Positions 8,602 to 17,522 of a stretch of DNA of 32,449 bases are shown here, in pieces. Every line of letters starts with the position of its first letter. Position 1 is the stretch's first letter. The notes beneath the pieces are model-generated. The model was not told the DNA's origin and made no database searches. It saw only the letters and a program-made list of their open reading frames with translations. Location: IMG/VR virus record IMGVR_UViG_3300025771_000106, positions 1 to 32,449 of that record; one strand, given 5' to 3'. Position numbers and translations under genes: made by a program. Source of the DNA: a virus.

Positions 8602-9207
8602 ATGCTAGTGCCTACAGCCTACCAACGCCTTCCAAGAGTTCAGGGTTGTCACAATGGACGCTTGCTGTTTGGAGGTGCTGTGAGTCAGATGGCTTCAGCG
8701 CTCGCTCAGCTCACCAGAGCCAAAGCGCTCAGTGAAGCTCATTATTATGTTGGGCGCGGCGTGCTCACTGTGGCCGGCGGTCGCTCTTATATTGGCTTTG
8801 GCTTGAAGGGCGCGACCACTTACAACTTCCTCCATCAATCCAATCCAGCGGCCTCTCACATCGCGGTGATATTCCAGTACATCAGCGCTAACCATCGCAA
8901 CACAGCGGTGAGGGTAGACATCGAGCTGAGAGACACAGCGTCTAATTCTTACACAGGAACAATCTTAGATTATGGCGTGAGGTTTGGAGAGACTGAGCTC
9001 GAATCATCGCCCAGAAATCCAGTGGTGAGTTCAACCGGTGCTGAGCTCATAGCTGCTCCAACCAACACCAGTCCAGAAGCCCCAAGGCCGCTCTTTGTCC
9101 CTGTGGCGAATCGCGGCGAGTTGCTCAATATCTCGATGGAGGCCACCCAAGTGATACCGCTCTCAGTTCACATCTACGATCTCTTCTTGGCTGAGGTGAC
9201 ACCATGA
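8602..9207 (+). CDS. small minor tail protein, unrecognised family
   Basis: A 201-residue beta-rich protein starts one base after the previous stop, with AGGAG seven bases upstream, and ends in an ATGA overlap with the 1026-residue tail gene. It contains a jelly-roll-like rhythm of strands (HIAVIFQYI, TAVRVDIELRD, LNISMEATQVIPLSVHIYDLFLAEV). There is no diagnostic motif; the tail-tip role is inferred from the operon. Confidence 0.4.
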   Translation: MLVPTAYQRLPRVQGCHNGRLLFGGAVSQMASALAQLTRAKALSEAHYYVGRGVLTVAGGRSYIGFGLKGATTYNFLHQSNPAASHIAVIFQYISANHRNTAVRVDIELRDTASNSYTGTILDYGVRFGETELESSPRNPVVSSTGAELIAAPTNTSPEAPRPLFVPVANRGELLNISMEATQVIPLSVHIYDLFLAEVTP

Positions 9208-12200
9208 TTGATTCTCAGCATGGGCGGCGCGTCTTTGCTCTTCAGGTCGCTGGCCTTGAATATCGCTATCACAGCAACACCCCGCCAACATCGAGCAACC
9301 TAGATTCTACGATCACCACAGGTATCAGTTATGTGGATCTTGAAGGCTTGGTGAGTGTGAGCGACTTTAGCGCCTCAGTTGACCCTAGCGGCGGTGTTGC
9401 TGAATATGACGCTATCACGCTTACACTGGGGATTGATAAGCGGCGCGGCGGCGTTGGTGATGCTGGCATTATCTTTGGTAGGTGTGGAGCTCGCTCTAGT
9501 GTGGTGAGGTCTCAGCTCTCCTCCTCTGCGTCTCGTGATGCTGTCGTCTTCAATACAAGCTCTGACTTATCATCGTTGACCTTCCCTCGCCTCATGCATA
9601 TAGGCGCTGAGACTGTGAGAGCGGCATCAGCGACAGCCACAACCCTTAATGTGGCTCGAAGCGTTGGGGGAACACCGCGTCAAGCTCACGCTGTAGGCTT
9701 GGAGGGCTCATCTACACCAGAGCTCAGCGACACCATCACCACATTCAGAGGGCGATTGGCGAAGCTGTTCATGGCTCACCGTTATCCATCAGGCTCTACG
9801 TCAGATTATGTTGAGGTATGCAACGGATTCATCAGCGAGTCTCCTTATATTGAAGAGGGTGACACTGTCTCAATCTCAATGCTCCCTCTCACCGCGCTCA
9901 TTGATACCTCGCTGGCTGATAAAGGGATTGGTCAGACTCGACTCCTTCAGGGCTATCATTATTATGATGGCTTCAATGGTTCAGGCTTAGAGTATATCTT
10001 GATGATTGGCGCGGCTCCTCAAAGCACCAATGAGTTCATTGAGTTAACCCCTGACACAGCCTCATCAATTACCGCGTCAACGTTTCAGCTCATTGTCAAC
10101 AATCAGAGCGGCGGCGCGAATCTCCTCGATGACTTCGACCCCAGCTTAGCCGCTGGCCCAGACGCTGACGACTTCATAGAGGAGCATCCACGATTTCCCA
10201 AATTCAGAAGACAAGAGGATTTCCAAAACTCTGATGAGGGAGTGTTCACCACAGCGCTGAGCTATAGCGCGGCGATTCCCGGCTATGTGGTTAACGCAGA
10301 CTCAACGCCCACCAACGCGCTATCCGCCGGCCAGATCTCAGCGACTGATTCACTCAGGCTCAATCTTGGTAGGGCTGAGCTCAAGCAGCATTCGCTTGGA
10401 GTAGGCGAGGTCAAACAGTGGCCAGCGGTTATCAATGACACCTTAGAGAGTGATGGGCCATCGAGCGCTTCTGGCTATAGCGGCGGCGTTGCTAAGTGGA
10501 GGCTCACGCCAGACAATGAAGTGAAAGTCGAGAAGCTCTCAAGCTCACCGTTCAGCGCTCTGGTGGCCTTGTTTACGACAAGATCAACACTGATATGGGC
10601 GCGTGACAATCTAGGCATTGCTCGCCCCAGAGCATGGAGCGCTGAGACCTCCACGCTTGAACTCCCTGACGTTTCACGCTTGGTCTATCCCTTCCAATAC
10701 TTCATGAACACCAATGGGCGAGTCTTCCAACAGTTTGGAGAGAGCGCTCCTCGAATGTGGTTTGGTGTGGTCGCTGATGGCACAAATCTGAGCGGCTCGC
10801 GAGAACTGCCACAACCGCCGGCGGCGTACTATCAACAGTATGAGAGCGTAATCCTTGTAGAGAACTCGCTTGGCCTTCCCAGCTCACCAACTTCTGACCT
10901 CTATGATGTGGTGGTCAGGTACTACGACTTAGAAGAAGAGGCGGAGAGAGAGCAGGTCTTCACATGCACTCACGAGACAACAGCGAGCTTTGGAGGTTCC
11001 ACAGTGGGCGTCCTCCTGCACATCAGCGACGCCAACAACTTCCCGCTCAACTTCTCCTTTGGGGATTGGCCTGACCAAGATCGAGCGCTGATCTTTAGGG
11101 GCGGGCAGCTGACCAGAGAGAGACCCGGTGAGGCGCTGCTCAAACTCTTAGAGTCAGGTGGAGGAGGCCGCATCAATGGAACCTATGACACTTTAGGAGT
11201 TGGTCTAAATCTCGACTCATCCCATATTGATGAGGACTCATTCTTAGCAGTTGACTCAGCGGCCTCGCTGCCGGTCACCGGCAACCTCTTTGGGGATGGT
11301 CAGGACGTCAAAGGCATCGTTGAGGGCATACTCAAAATGTTGGGCGCTGTGATCACTATGGCGCGTGATGAGAGCACCGGCTTAAGTCGGCTCACCCTAG
11401 TCCCTGTGGGCTTTGAGAAGAGCGCGGCCACTGTCGCTACTGTTGAGGCTGGCGATTGGATCGCTGACCCTCCACCCTATTGGGGAATCTATGAAGACAT
11501 CGTGACTCAGGTGGTCTTCAAGTATGACTATAATCAAGGTGAGCAGGATTATGAGAGTGAGTTGATTTTTAACAACCAAGAGGCAATCTCTCGCTATGGT
11601 GGCGAGCGCTCAAAGATTACCATTGAGGTGCCGGGTGTGAGTTCGCTGATCTTTGGGCGAGGGGCTGCTAATGCCTTCTCATACTTCCTCCCAACCTCAT
11701 CGAGGATCTTCAACTTATTGAGCAATCCACTGAGAACGTGGACGGGTGAGATTGGGACCGGCCAGAGCGCTTATATGGACGTGGGCGCTTACATCAAGGT
11801 GAGCTCACCACACCTCAGAGGCTACTCTGACTCTTATGGTGTTACTGATGGAATCGGGATGATTCGAGCAATTAGGCAGAGCCTAGAGAATGAGGGTTGT
11901 CAGCTGGAGGTCATCAACACGGGGCTCGCTCCAGTAAATTGGAACAGCGCGGCGCGTGTGAGCTCAATCACAAGCCCTACAGTCATCTTAGTTGAAACCA
12001 ACGCCTTCACCTCATCAGGTTCAGATATCAGCTTTTTCAGCGCTGGCGATGTCGTCCAGCATCTGCCCAAAGGTGATCAAGACAACCCAAGCGCTCAGCT
12101 CACCATTGATTCAATTCTGGGTAATAAGATCACATTCACAACGACCCATGGAATCTCGAGCACTGGCGGATCCATTGAGCCGGTGACTTATGCAGCGGCC

Positions 12201-12284
12201 TCCACCACTCACAAGGAGGACGCATATTTGGCCAACAACAACGACATCATCAACGTCACCATCTCAGCACAGGAGTACAACTGA
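9204..12284 (+). CDS. large tail hub / tail-tip protein
   Basis: At 1026 residues this is the largest product in the window and the last of the tail-tip group, just before the lysis genes. The N-terminal third (VFALQVAGLEYRYHS...; repeated HI/LS-x-V-D strands) has the look of phage hub or baseplate-spike domains, and the C-terminal part (about 690-900) describes a further beta domain including DAYIKVSSPHLRG-like strands. Siphophages place a central tip or tail-associated protein of about this size here. There is no peptidase or muramidase motif that I can see, so a tail lysin activity is not claimed. It ends TGATG, overlapping the endolysin start by one base. Confidence 0.5.
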   Translation: MIDSQHGRRVFALQVAGLEYRYHSNTPPTSSNLDSTITTGISYVDLEGLVSVSDFSASVDPSGGVAEYDAITLTLGIDKRRGGVGDAGIIFGRCGARSSVVRSQLSSSASRDAVVFNTSSDLSSLTFPRLMHIGAETVRAASATATTLNVARSVGGTPRQAHAVGLEGSSTPELSDTITTFRGRLAKLFMAHRYPSGSTSDYVEVCNGFISESPYIEEGDTVSISMLPLTALIDTSLADKGIGQTRLLQGYHYYDGFNGSGLEYILMIGAAPQSTNEFIELTPDTASSITASTFQLIVNNQSGGANLLDDFDPSLAAGPDADDFIEEHPRFPKFRRQEDFQNSDEGVFTTALSYSAAIPGYVVNADSTPTNALSAGQISATDSLRLNLGRAELKQHSLGVGEVKQWPAVINDTLESDGPSSASGYSGGVAKWRLTPDNEVKVEKLSSSPFSALVALFTTRSTLIWARDNLGIARPRAWSAETSTLELPDVSRLVYPFQYFMNTNGRVFQQFGESAPRMWFGVVADGTNLSGSRELPQPPAAYYQQYESVILVENSLGLPSSPTSDLYDVVVRYYDLEEEAEREQVFTCTHETTASFGGSTVGVLLHISDANNFPLNFSFGDWPDQDRALIFRGGQLTRERPGEALLKLLESGGGGRINGTYDTLGVGLNLDSSHIDEDSFLAVDSAASLPVTGNLFGDGQDVKGIVEGILKMLGAVITMARDESTGLSRLTLVPVGFEKSAATVATVEAGDWIADPPPYWGIYEDIVTQVVFKYDYNQGEQDYESELIFNNQEAISRYGGERSKITIEVPGVSSLIFGRGAANAFSYFLPTSSRIFNLLSNPLRTWTGEIGTGQSAYMDVGAYIKVSSPHLRGYSDSYGVTDGIGMIRAIRQSLENEGCQLEVINTGLAPVNWNSAARVSSITSPTVILVETNAFTSSGSDISFFSAGDVVQHLPKGDQDNPSAQLTIDSILGNKITFTTTHGISSTGGSIEPVTYAAASTTHKEDAYLANNNDIINVTISAQEYN

Positions 12285-12943
12285 TGCCAACGAAGACCCA
12301 ACTTGAAGACCGCGTTGAGGCGCTCGAGAACGAAGTCAGACGACTTCAAAGAGCTGAGCGCCAAGCAGTGATGAACCTGCCACAAGTCAAAGAGCGTGAG
12401 CTTGATAACCCTGAAGCGAGCTGGAGCCCTGCCGCTCAGCAAGCATTAGGCCGCGCTCTCTGTGAGTGGGATCAAGTAATTAAAGACCCAGACGCAGAGA
12501 TTGACCGCTACATCAGATCAAGAGAAGGACTCGGTTGGAGCTGGTCTGATGAGTACACAAAGAACGGTCAATTTGCTTGGTGTGGAGCGTTCGCCGCGTT
12601 CTGCTGGACTCGGGTTAAATTCCCCATTCGTCAAAAGATCTTCCCTAGCTGCTACCGGCTATATGAGCAATGGAGCAACACAGCGCGACGAGTCAAAGAC
12701 CCTAGCAACATGCTCCCGGGTGATATCGTTGTAATCAGTACAGTCAATGGTGCTAAGTGGGGCGATCACATCACCTTGTGTCATGAGGCTCCAAACGGTG
12801 GAGACTCTTATGAGGCGCTCGAGGGCAACGCGAAAGGCACACTGGGCGATGGCTCGACGGGTGAAGGGGTCATCAAGCAGACTCGGCCACTCAGCCGCGT
12901 CATGTTCGTTTATCGCGTCCTCGAGGAGGATCTAGACTCATGA
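12284..12943 (+). CDS. endolysin, CHAP/NlpC-P60-type cysteine amidohydrolase with N-terminal coiled coil
   Basis: The 219-residue protein begins with a short coiled coil (residues 4-30) followed by a papain-like peptidoglycan hydrolase domain. The likely nucleophile is Cys100 in FAWCGAFAAFCW, the histidine is His162 in WGDHITLCHE, and a third polar residue is available at Glu180 or Asn182 (ALEGNA). This C...H...N/E order and the LPGDIVV segment before the histidine match the CHAP/NlpC family of phage lysins. It would cut peptide or amide bonds in peptidoglycan at lysis. There is no signal peptide, so release needs a holin; the gene after it, overlapping by ATGA, encodes a small two-helix membrane protein. 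Confidence 0.72.
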   Translation: MPTKTQLEDRVEALENEVRRLQRAERQAVMNLPQVKERELDNPEASWSPAAQQALGRALCEWDQVIKDPDAEIDRYIRSREGLGWSWSDEYTKNGQFAWCGAFAAFCWTRVKFPIRQKIFPSCYRLYEQWSNTARRVKDPSNMLPGDIVVISTVNGAKWGDHITLCHEAPNGGDSYEALEGNAKGTLGDGSTGEGVIKQTRPLSRVMFVYRVLEEDLDS

Positions 12944-13155
12944 GCTCAAAGAAGAAACGAACGCTGGTCCAGATGTTCGGCGGTCGAAAGTCTATGGCCT
13001 TTTATGCTTGCCTCGCTTGTATGATGACCCTCGCATTAATGGACAAAGCACAGGTGCACACCCTGAGCTTGATTGATACACTGTTCCTAGTCTATGCCGG
13101 CGCGAATGTCGCAAGGGCGAGCGTTACTAAAACTAATGATAAAGAGGAGGCTTAA
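12940..13155 (+). CDS. candidate holin, two-TM small membrane protein
   Basis: A 71-residue protein has a basic N-terminus (SSKKKR), two hydrophobic helices (about 18-34 and 42-60) and a charged C-terminal tail. Its start overlaps the endolysin stop as ATGA. Size, topology and tight linkage to the endolysin fit a holin that makes membrane lesions for lysin release. Similar two-helix proteins follow lysins in many environmental phages. No sequence signature distinguishes it, so the call is by context. Confidence 0.6.
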   Translation: MSSKKKRTLVQMFGGRKSMAFYACLACMMTLALMDKAQVHTLSLIDTLFLVYAGANVARASVTKTNDKEEA

Positions 13156-13530
13156 ATGAGTAAGCTTGGAGTAAGCGACCCAACTAGCGCGGGTGCTGTG
13201 GTGTGTTGTTTTGACGCCAGCGCGGTCAACAACACTGATTTCAATAACCTGACTTCAGCGAGCTTCTACGACCCCTCTACAGGGTCACAGCTCACAGATG
13301 GCCTCAAGTTCGCTTATCTGGGTGTGGCGAGCGCGAGTAAGTTTCATCTCGCGTTTAGGTCCATGAATCCAGCAGACACCGCAACGAACACTGATGGCGT
13401 CATCACGTCCTTTGGTGGATTTGACCTTGATACTCAGGCAATTGCCGCCGGTCTCAACATCACCACAGTGAGCTATAAGAAGACAGTAGCCGCTGATGAC
13501 CTGCTGGTTTACGCCGGCTTTAACTACTGA
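13156..13530 (+). CDS. small structural protein of the tail/fibre region
   Basis: The 124-residue product is rich in Ala, Ser, Asp and Thr, lacks membrane segments and starts directly after the holin stop (TAAATG) with AGGAGG upstream at about 13144-13149. It has predicted beta strands (FHLAFRSM, LLVYAGFNY) and ends a few bases before the long fibre gene. No family recognised. A fibre-base or virion decoration role is suggested by position only. Confidence 0.45.
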   Translation: MSKLGVSDPTSAGAVVCCFDASAVNNTDFNNLTSASFYDPSTGSQLTDGLKFAYLGVASASKFHLAFRSMNPADTATNTDGVITSFGGFDLDTQAIAAGLNITTVSYKKTVAADDLLVYAGFNY

Positions 13531-13546
13531 TCGAAAGGCTTAGAAA

Positions 13547-15901
13547 ATGGCAGTCTCTTTCTCTACACCCAGCGCGGCAGCTGCTGAGAGTGACACTCTT
13601 GATACGGTCACCACCAGAGGTAGCACAACCACAAACTCTATCCAGGTGGGCGGCGTAAATGTCGCGGGTAACTATGCCCTTCCAACGGTTGATGGCTCCA
13701 ACGGGCAATTTCTCCAGACTGATGGTTCAGGCTCTGTCTCGTTCGCTACGGTGAGCGTTACCGGCGGCCTAACCTATAAAGGCAGCTATAACGCGGCCAC
13801 CTCAACGCCTTCACTGGTGACAGCGCTTAAGGGTGACTTTTATATCATCTCAGTGGCTGGCTCATTGGCCGGTGTTAACCTCGCTGTAGGTGATCACATC
13901 GTTTTCAATCAGGACGCGGCCAACCCAGTAACGTCAGCAATGTTTGATGTGATTGACAATAGCGAAGCCGACACACTGGACAGCGTCACCACCAGAGGGA
14001 GCACCACTGCTAACTCTGTGCAGGTGGGCGGCCTTAACGTTGCTGGAAACTATAACCTCCCAACGGTTGATGGCTCAGCTAATCAAGCGATCACTACCAA
14101 CGGTTCAGGGACGCTCAGCTTCAACACCGTCCTTACTGACGTGGTGGAAGACACGACCCCACAGCTAGGTGGGCCGCTCGACGTCAATGGCCAAGCGATC
14201 ACAAGCGCGAGCAGTGGAGACATCACGCTTAACCCAGATGGGACTGGTGAGATCAAGCTTGGTGCTGACCTCATCCCTGACGCTGACGCAACCCACACTA
14301 TTGGCTCAGAGAACGAGCGCTTCATTAGCGCTTACACTGACCTCAATGGAGCGATTCGCTTCAAGGCCAAGAATGACAGCGGCGGCGTCATAAGCAAGGG
14401 CCAAGCGGTCTACATTAAAGGGATCTCAGGAACAGTCCCAACGGTTGGCCTTGCTCGAGCAAACAGCGCGGCTACTATGCCGGCTTTCGGCTTGGCGCTC
14501 GCCAATGCTAATGATCAAGCTGAGATGCAGATCATCACGTTTGGAAATCTCACCGACGTAAACACAACCACTTACAGCCTCAGCCTCAATGATACTGTGT
14601 TTGTCAGCGCGGCCACAGCTGGAGCGTTGACTAACTCAGCGCCAGCAGGTGAGGCCAATCTTATCCAGAACATTGGGCGTGTGATTCGGGCTGACGCTAG
14701 TGCAGGGATTATCAAGGTAGGCGGCGCGGGTCGCTCGAATGCCACACCGAATCTTGATGATGGCAAGATCTTCAAAGGCAACGCCTCAAATCAAGCTGAG
14801 TCAGTCGCGCTCTCTTCTATCGCGTTGAGCTCGCTCAATGATGACCTGAGCTATCTCACGCCGGCCAATAACCTGAGCGACTTAGACAACGCTGCAACCG
14901 CTCGAACTAATCTCGGTGTAGCTATCGGTTCTGATGTTCAAGCCTATGATGCTCAGTTGGCAGACGTGGCGGGGCTCACTCCAGCTGATGGGTCGTTTAT
15001 CGTTGGAGATGGTGCTAACTTTGTTAGCGAGTCAGGCGCGACAGCTCGAGCATCACTGGGGCTGACTATCGGAACAGACGTGCTAGCAGCCACAGCCGGA
15101 CTCAATGACCTGTCAGACGTGAGCTTCACCGCTGGCCCTGGCATTGATAATTATGTACTCACCTATGACAACGGAACCTCATCATGGGGCGCTGAGGCTG
15201 TATCAGGTGGCGGCGATTTATTAGCGGCCAATAACCTGAGCGACTTAGACAACGCTGCAACCGCTCGAACTAATCTCGGTGTAGCTATTGGCTCAGATGT
15301 TCAAGCCTATGATGCTCAGTTGGCAGACGTGGCGGGGCTCACTCCAGCTGATGGCTCATTCATCGTTGGAGATGGCGCTAACTTTGTCGCTGAGTCTGGC
15401 GCGACTGCTCGAACGTCTCTAGGCTTAGGGACTGCGGCCACCTCTAACACCGGTGACTTCTTGGCGAGCACAGCTGGACTCAATGACCTGTCAGACGTGA
15501 GTTTCACCGCTGGCCCCGGCATTGATAATTATGTGCTCACCTACGACAACGCCTCATCTTCATGGGGAGCTGAAGCGGCGGCGGGTGGTGGTTACTCAGT
15601 CACCGTTGATACAACCACCATTAGCACCACCAACCCCACTACTCTGAGTTCTCCCAGTGACAATGAAGAGGTTTACATCATCAGCAATAGCACCACTGAT
15701 GTTACGGTGAATTTAGTGGCGGCGGCCACTTGTGGCAGCGGCTTCAAGTACACTTTCAAGGTGTTGGGTACTGGGGTAATTACGCTGGACCCTAACGGTA
15801 CAGAATATATTGACTTTGCCGCTCAGACCACCTTTGCGATTGGCGCCCAGTATGACTCTGTGAGTCTTCAGACTGATGGCTCAAATTGGTACTTGGTGTG
15901 A
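13547..15901 (+). CDS. tail fibre / receptor-binding protein with internal repeats
   Basis: The 784-residue protein consists of repeated elements typical of trimeric fibres. The pair TLDxVTTRGSTTxNS plus VGGxNVAGNYxLPTVDGS occurs near residues 17-50 and 144-180. The phage tail-repeat NNLSDLDNAATARTNLG occurs near residues 440 and 561, and the block GLNDLSDVSFTAGPGIDNY near 519 and 644. Between them lies a beta domain with KAKNDSGGVISKGQAVYIKG (about 274-293) seen in many environmental phage fibres. The C-terminal 110 residues form a distinct beta domain ending DGSNWYLV. It is presumably the host-range determinant. Start chosen at ATG 13547 after GAAAGG. Confidence 0.75.
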   Translation: MAVSFSTPSAAAAESDTLDTVTTRGSTTTNSIQVGGVNVAGNYALPTVDGSNGQFLQTDGSGSVSFATVSVTGGLTYKGSYNAATSTPSLVTALKGDFYIISVAGSLAGVNLAVGDHIVFNQDAANPVTSAMFDVIDNSEADTLDSVTTRGSTTANSVQVGGLNVAGNYNLPTVDGSANQAITTNGSGTLSFNTVLTDVVEDTTPQLGGPLDVNGQAITSASSGDITLNPDGTGEIKLGADLIPDADATHTIGSENERFISAYTDLNGAIRFKAKNDSGGVISKGQAVYIKGISGTVPTVGLARANSAATMPAFGLALANANDQAEMQIITFGNLTDVNTTTYSLSLNDTVFVSAATAGALTNSAPAGEANLIQNIGRVIRADASAGIIKVGGAGRSNATPNLDDGKIFKGNASNQAESVALSSIALSSLNDDLSYLTPANNLSDLDNAATARTNLGVAIGSDVQAYDAQLADVAGLTPADGSFIVGDGANFVSESGATARASLGLTIGTDVLAATAGLNDLSDVSFTAGPGIDNYVLTYDNGTSSWGAEAVSGGGDLLAANNLSDLDNAATARTNLGVAIGSDVQAYDAQLADVAGLTPADGSFIVGDGANFVAESGATARTSLGLGTAATSNTGDFLASTAGLNDLSDVSFTAGPGIDNYVLTYDNASSSWGAEAAAGGGYSVTVDTTTISTTNPTTLSSPSDNEEVYIISNSTTDVTVNLVAAATCGSGFKYTFKVLGTGVITLDPNGTEYIDFAAQTTFAIGAQYDSVSLQTDGSNWYLV
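14863..15600 (+). repeat. tandem duplication inside the fibre gene
   Basis: About 150 bases starting at 14863 (GGCCAATAACCTGAGCGAC...) reappear almost unchanged at 15226, 363 bases later. The adjoining block starting near 15101 (CTCAATGACCTGTCAGACG) reappears at 15479, 378 bases later, so copy 2 carries 15 extra bases (five residues) in the middle. Near-identity at silent positions shows a recent or homogenised duplication of a unit of about 121-126 residues. Confidence 0.85.
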
Positions 15902-15902
15902 T

Positions 15903-16316
15903 ATGTATAAATCACCACAAGCTCCACAGATAGCAGAGCTAAGATATAGCGGCACTCCAACGGGTGCTACATTTACCTACAGCATCACGGTGCTACAGCA
16001 GACGGAATCATTCTTATCCGTCAGCTCTGGGACTGATATTGATCTGCCAGCGGGTCACTATTACGCTGTCAGCTATCCCGATTTTACACGCACTATTGCA
16101 AGCCGAAATAACAAAGTATTCTGGTTCGTTGATGGGGTCCAAGTTGGCAAAGAAGGTGGCTCTGACTACTACAGTGGGCAGTCTACAGACTGCGCTCAAG
16201 CTACCTTCACTTTGCATGAGGCGGGGGTGCTCACGCTTCAGCAGGTAGCTTGGTCAGGGGCCGCGATCACACTCACCAACGACGCATTTATTTATATATG
16301 GAGGGTGCCGCGATGA
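15903..16316 (+). CDS. small fibre-associated beta protein A
   Basis: ATG 15903 lies one base after the fibre stop and is the preferred start over in-frame codons inside the fibre gene. The 137-residue product is beta-rich: strands ATFTYSITVL, FWFVDGVQVG, AQATFTLHEAG and a C-terminal FIYIWRVPR. The SxSSGTDIDLPAGHYY segment and the closing [YF]-x-WR motif recur in the protein encoded at 16690, suggesting distant paralogy. No known family was recognised. Its place after the fibre suggests a virion appendage or a fibre chaperone. Confidence 0.5.
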   Translation: MYKSPQAPQIAELRYSGTPTGATFTYSITVLQQTESFLSVSSGTDIDLPAGHYYAVSYPDFTRTIASRNNKVFWFVDGVQVGKEGGSDYYSGQSTDCAQATFTLHEAGVLTLQQVAWSGAAITLTNDAFIYIWRVPR

Positions 16317-16690
16317 CGTTTAGAAGTCCTTTTAATGTCTCCCTAAACTCTTGGTCAGTTGGGCCGAACCTGTCTGTTGATGGTAAGATGTCCTATAACT
16401 GGGCTCGGATTGCCGCAGACGCCGGTTACTACAAGACAACTGCTGAAGGCCCGACTCTAGGCGAGATCACTACAGTCAATGCGACACTGGGCCGCTATTA
16501 TGCTAGCAGCTCTGGCACCTTGCCCGAAGCGGGTCACACATTTAACACGACTGCTCAAGCTCGCGGTGTGAGCGTAGATGAGGCCGTTAGTTTTAACGAT
16601 GACACTGATGGCTTAGCATATTGGCCAAACTCGCGAAGCGGGGCGACCGCGTCTCGACTTATGCTCTTTGCATTCCAGAGGAGTTCATAG
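16313..16690 (+). CDS. small fibre-associated protein B
   Basis: The 125-residue product starts at ATG 16313 in an ATGA overlap, with GGAGG eight bases upstream. It has an early FNVSLNSWSVGPNLSVDG segment and ends LMLFAFQRSS, a closing hydrophobic strand similar in position to those of its neighbours. Function is unknown; it lies in a coupled trio with the proteins at 15903 and 16690. Confidence 0.48.
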   Translation: MTFRSPFNVSLNSWSVGPNLSVDGKMSYNWARIAADAGYYKTTAEGPTLGEITTVNATLGRYYASSSGTLPEAGHTFNTTAQARGVSVDEAVSFNDDTDGLAYWPNSRSGATASRLMLFAFQRSS

Positions 16691-17172
16691 TGAGTTACTA
16701 CGCAGTAGACCGGCGTCTTGATTGCGCGGTTGTCATGGGCTACAGCACGACGACAAACGACGCGGTTACAGTGGGTGGCAAGGTGCCTCTCAATACACTC
16801 TCTGACATGATAGGCTCAGCAGCCTCAACGCTCAGTGTTTCGTCGAACGAAATCACTTTAGCATCTGGCTACTGGTGGTTCGTAAAAGGCTCACCTCAAG
16901 TGTATACAGCAAACGGGTACATCAGCTATCAGTGGTATGACACGGACAATACTACAGCTTATGGCCGGAGAGGCTTCATGAGTATGCAAGAGCGAGCTTG
17001 GTTAGAAGGAGGCGAAGAGCTAAGCACATGTCTCCTTGATTGCACTAGCGCGGCTAAGACCATTTTTCTAAAGGTACTGAGTCAACAGGACACCACTCAA
17101 TTTAACACCACTGATGTTACTCACTCACCTTACTGTGGGCGAACTCGCGTTGAGTTCTGGAGGCTAGGATAA
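16690..17172 (+). CDS. small fibre-associated beta protein C
   Basis: GTG 16690 is preferred: it overlaps the upstream TAG by one base and has GAGGAG (about 16678-16683) at good spacing, whereas the in-frame codons further upstream lie inside gene B. The 160-residue product has LSVSSNEITLASGYWWFVKG, similar to the SVSSGTDIDLPAGHYY segment of protein A, and ends VEFWRLG, like WRVPR. Four or five cysteines (VVMGY region excluded; CLLDC, YCGR) are unusual for a phage tail protein and may form disulfides or bind metal. Likely a jelly-roll-type appendage protein; this is inferred. Confidence 0.5.
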   Translation: MSYYAVDRRLDCAVVMGYSTTTNDAVTVGGKVPLNTLSDMIGSAASTLSVSSNEITLASGYWWFVKGSPQVYTANGYISYQWYDTDNTTAYGRRGFMSMQERAWLEGGEELSTCLLDCTSAAKTIFLKVLSQQDTTQFNTTDVTHSPYCGRTRVEFWRLG

Positions 17173-17522
17173 TGCAACTAATTCAAGATGAGCGCTTGAG
17201 ACTGGGCGCTATTGTGATTGGCATCCTCTTCTCAATCGCGTTTGTCTCTTACTCGATTGGCGTTTATGTGGGCAGCTCCTCAGCGCTCGAGAAGGCAGCC
17301 ATTGAAGAGAGTAAGCTTGTGATTGAGATCAGCGGTCTCAAAGAACAGTTAAAGAAGGCCAGAGCTGAGAAGGTTCAAGCGGCTGTGAAAGGCTCAGGTC
17401 AACAGGTGATCGACTGTCAAGCGACATGCTCACAAGAGGTTAACGCGGCGCTTGATGTGACCGCTGAGATTCTGTGTAAGCGCTTCGAGGACATGCAGCA
17501 GAAGAAGAGGGAGCCCGAATGA
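17172..17522 (+). CDS. inner-membrane coiled-coil protein, i-spanin candidate
   Basis: The 116-residue protein has a single N-terminal transmembrane helix (about residues 11-33) followed by a charged coiled coil (37-72) and three cysteines (82, 86, 102). This N-in, C-out single-pass coiled-coil topology is that of Rz-like i-spanins, which help disrupt the outer membrane at lysis. The gene overlaps the next one in an ATGA-type junction, as spanin genes commonly do. The distance from the endolysin (about 4 kb, beyond the fibre) is atypical. A structural or chaperone role is the alternative. Confidence 0.42.
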   Translation: MQLIQDERLRLGAIVIGILFSIAFVSYSIGVYVGSSSALEKAAIEESKLVIEISGLKEQLKKARAEKVQAAVKGSGQQVIDCQATCSQEVNAALDVTAEILCKRFEDMQQKKREPE

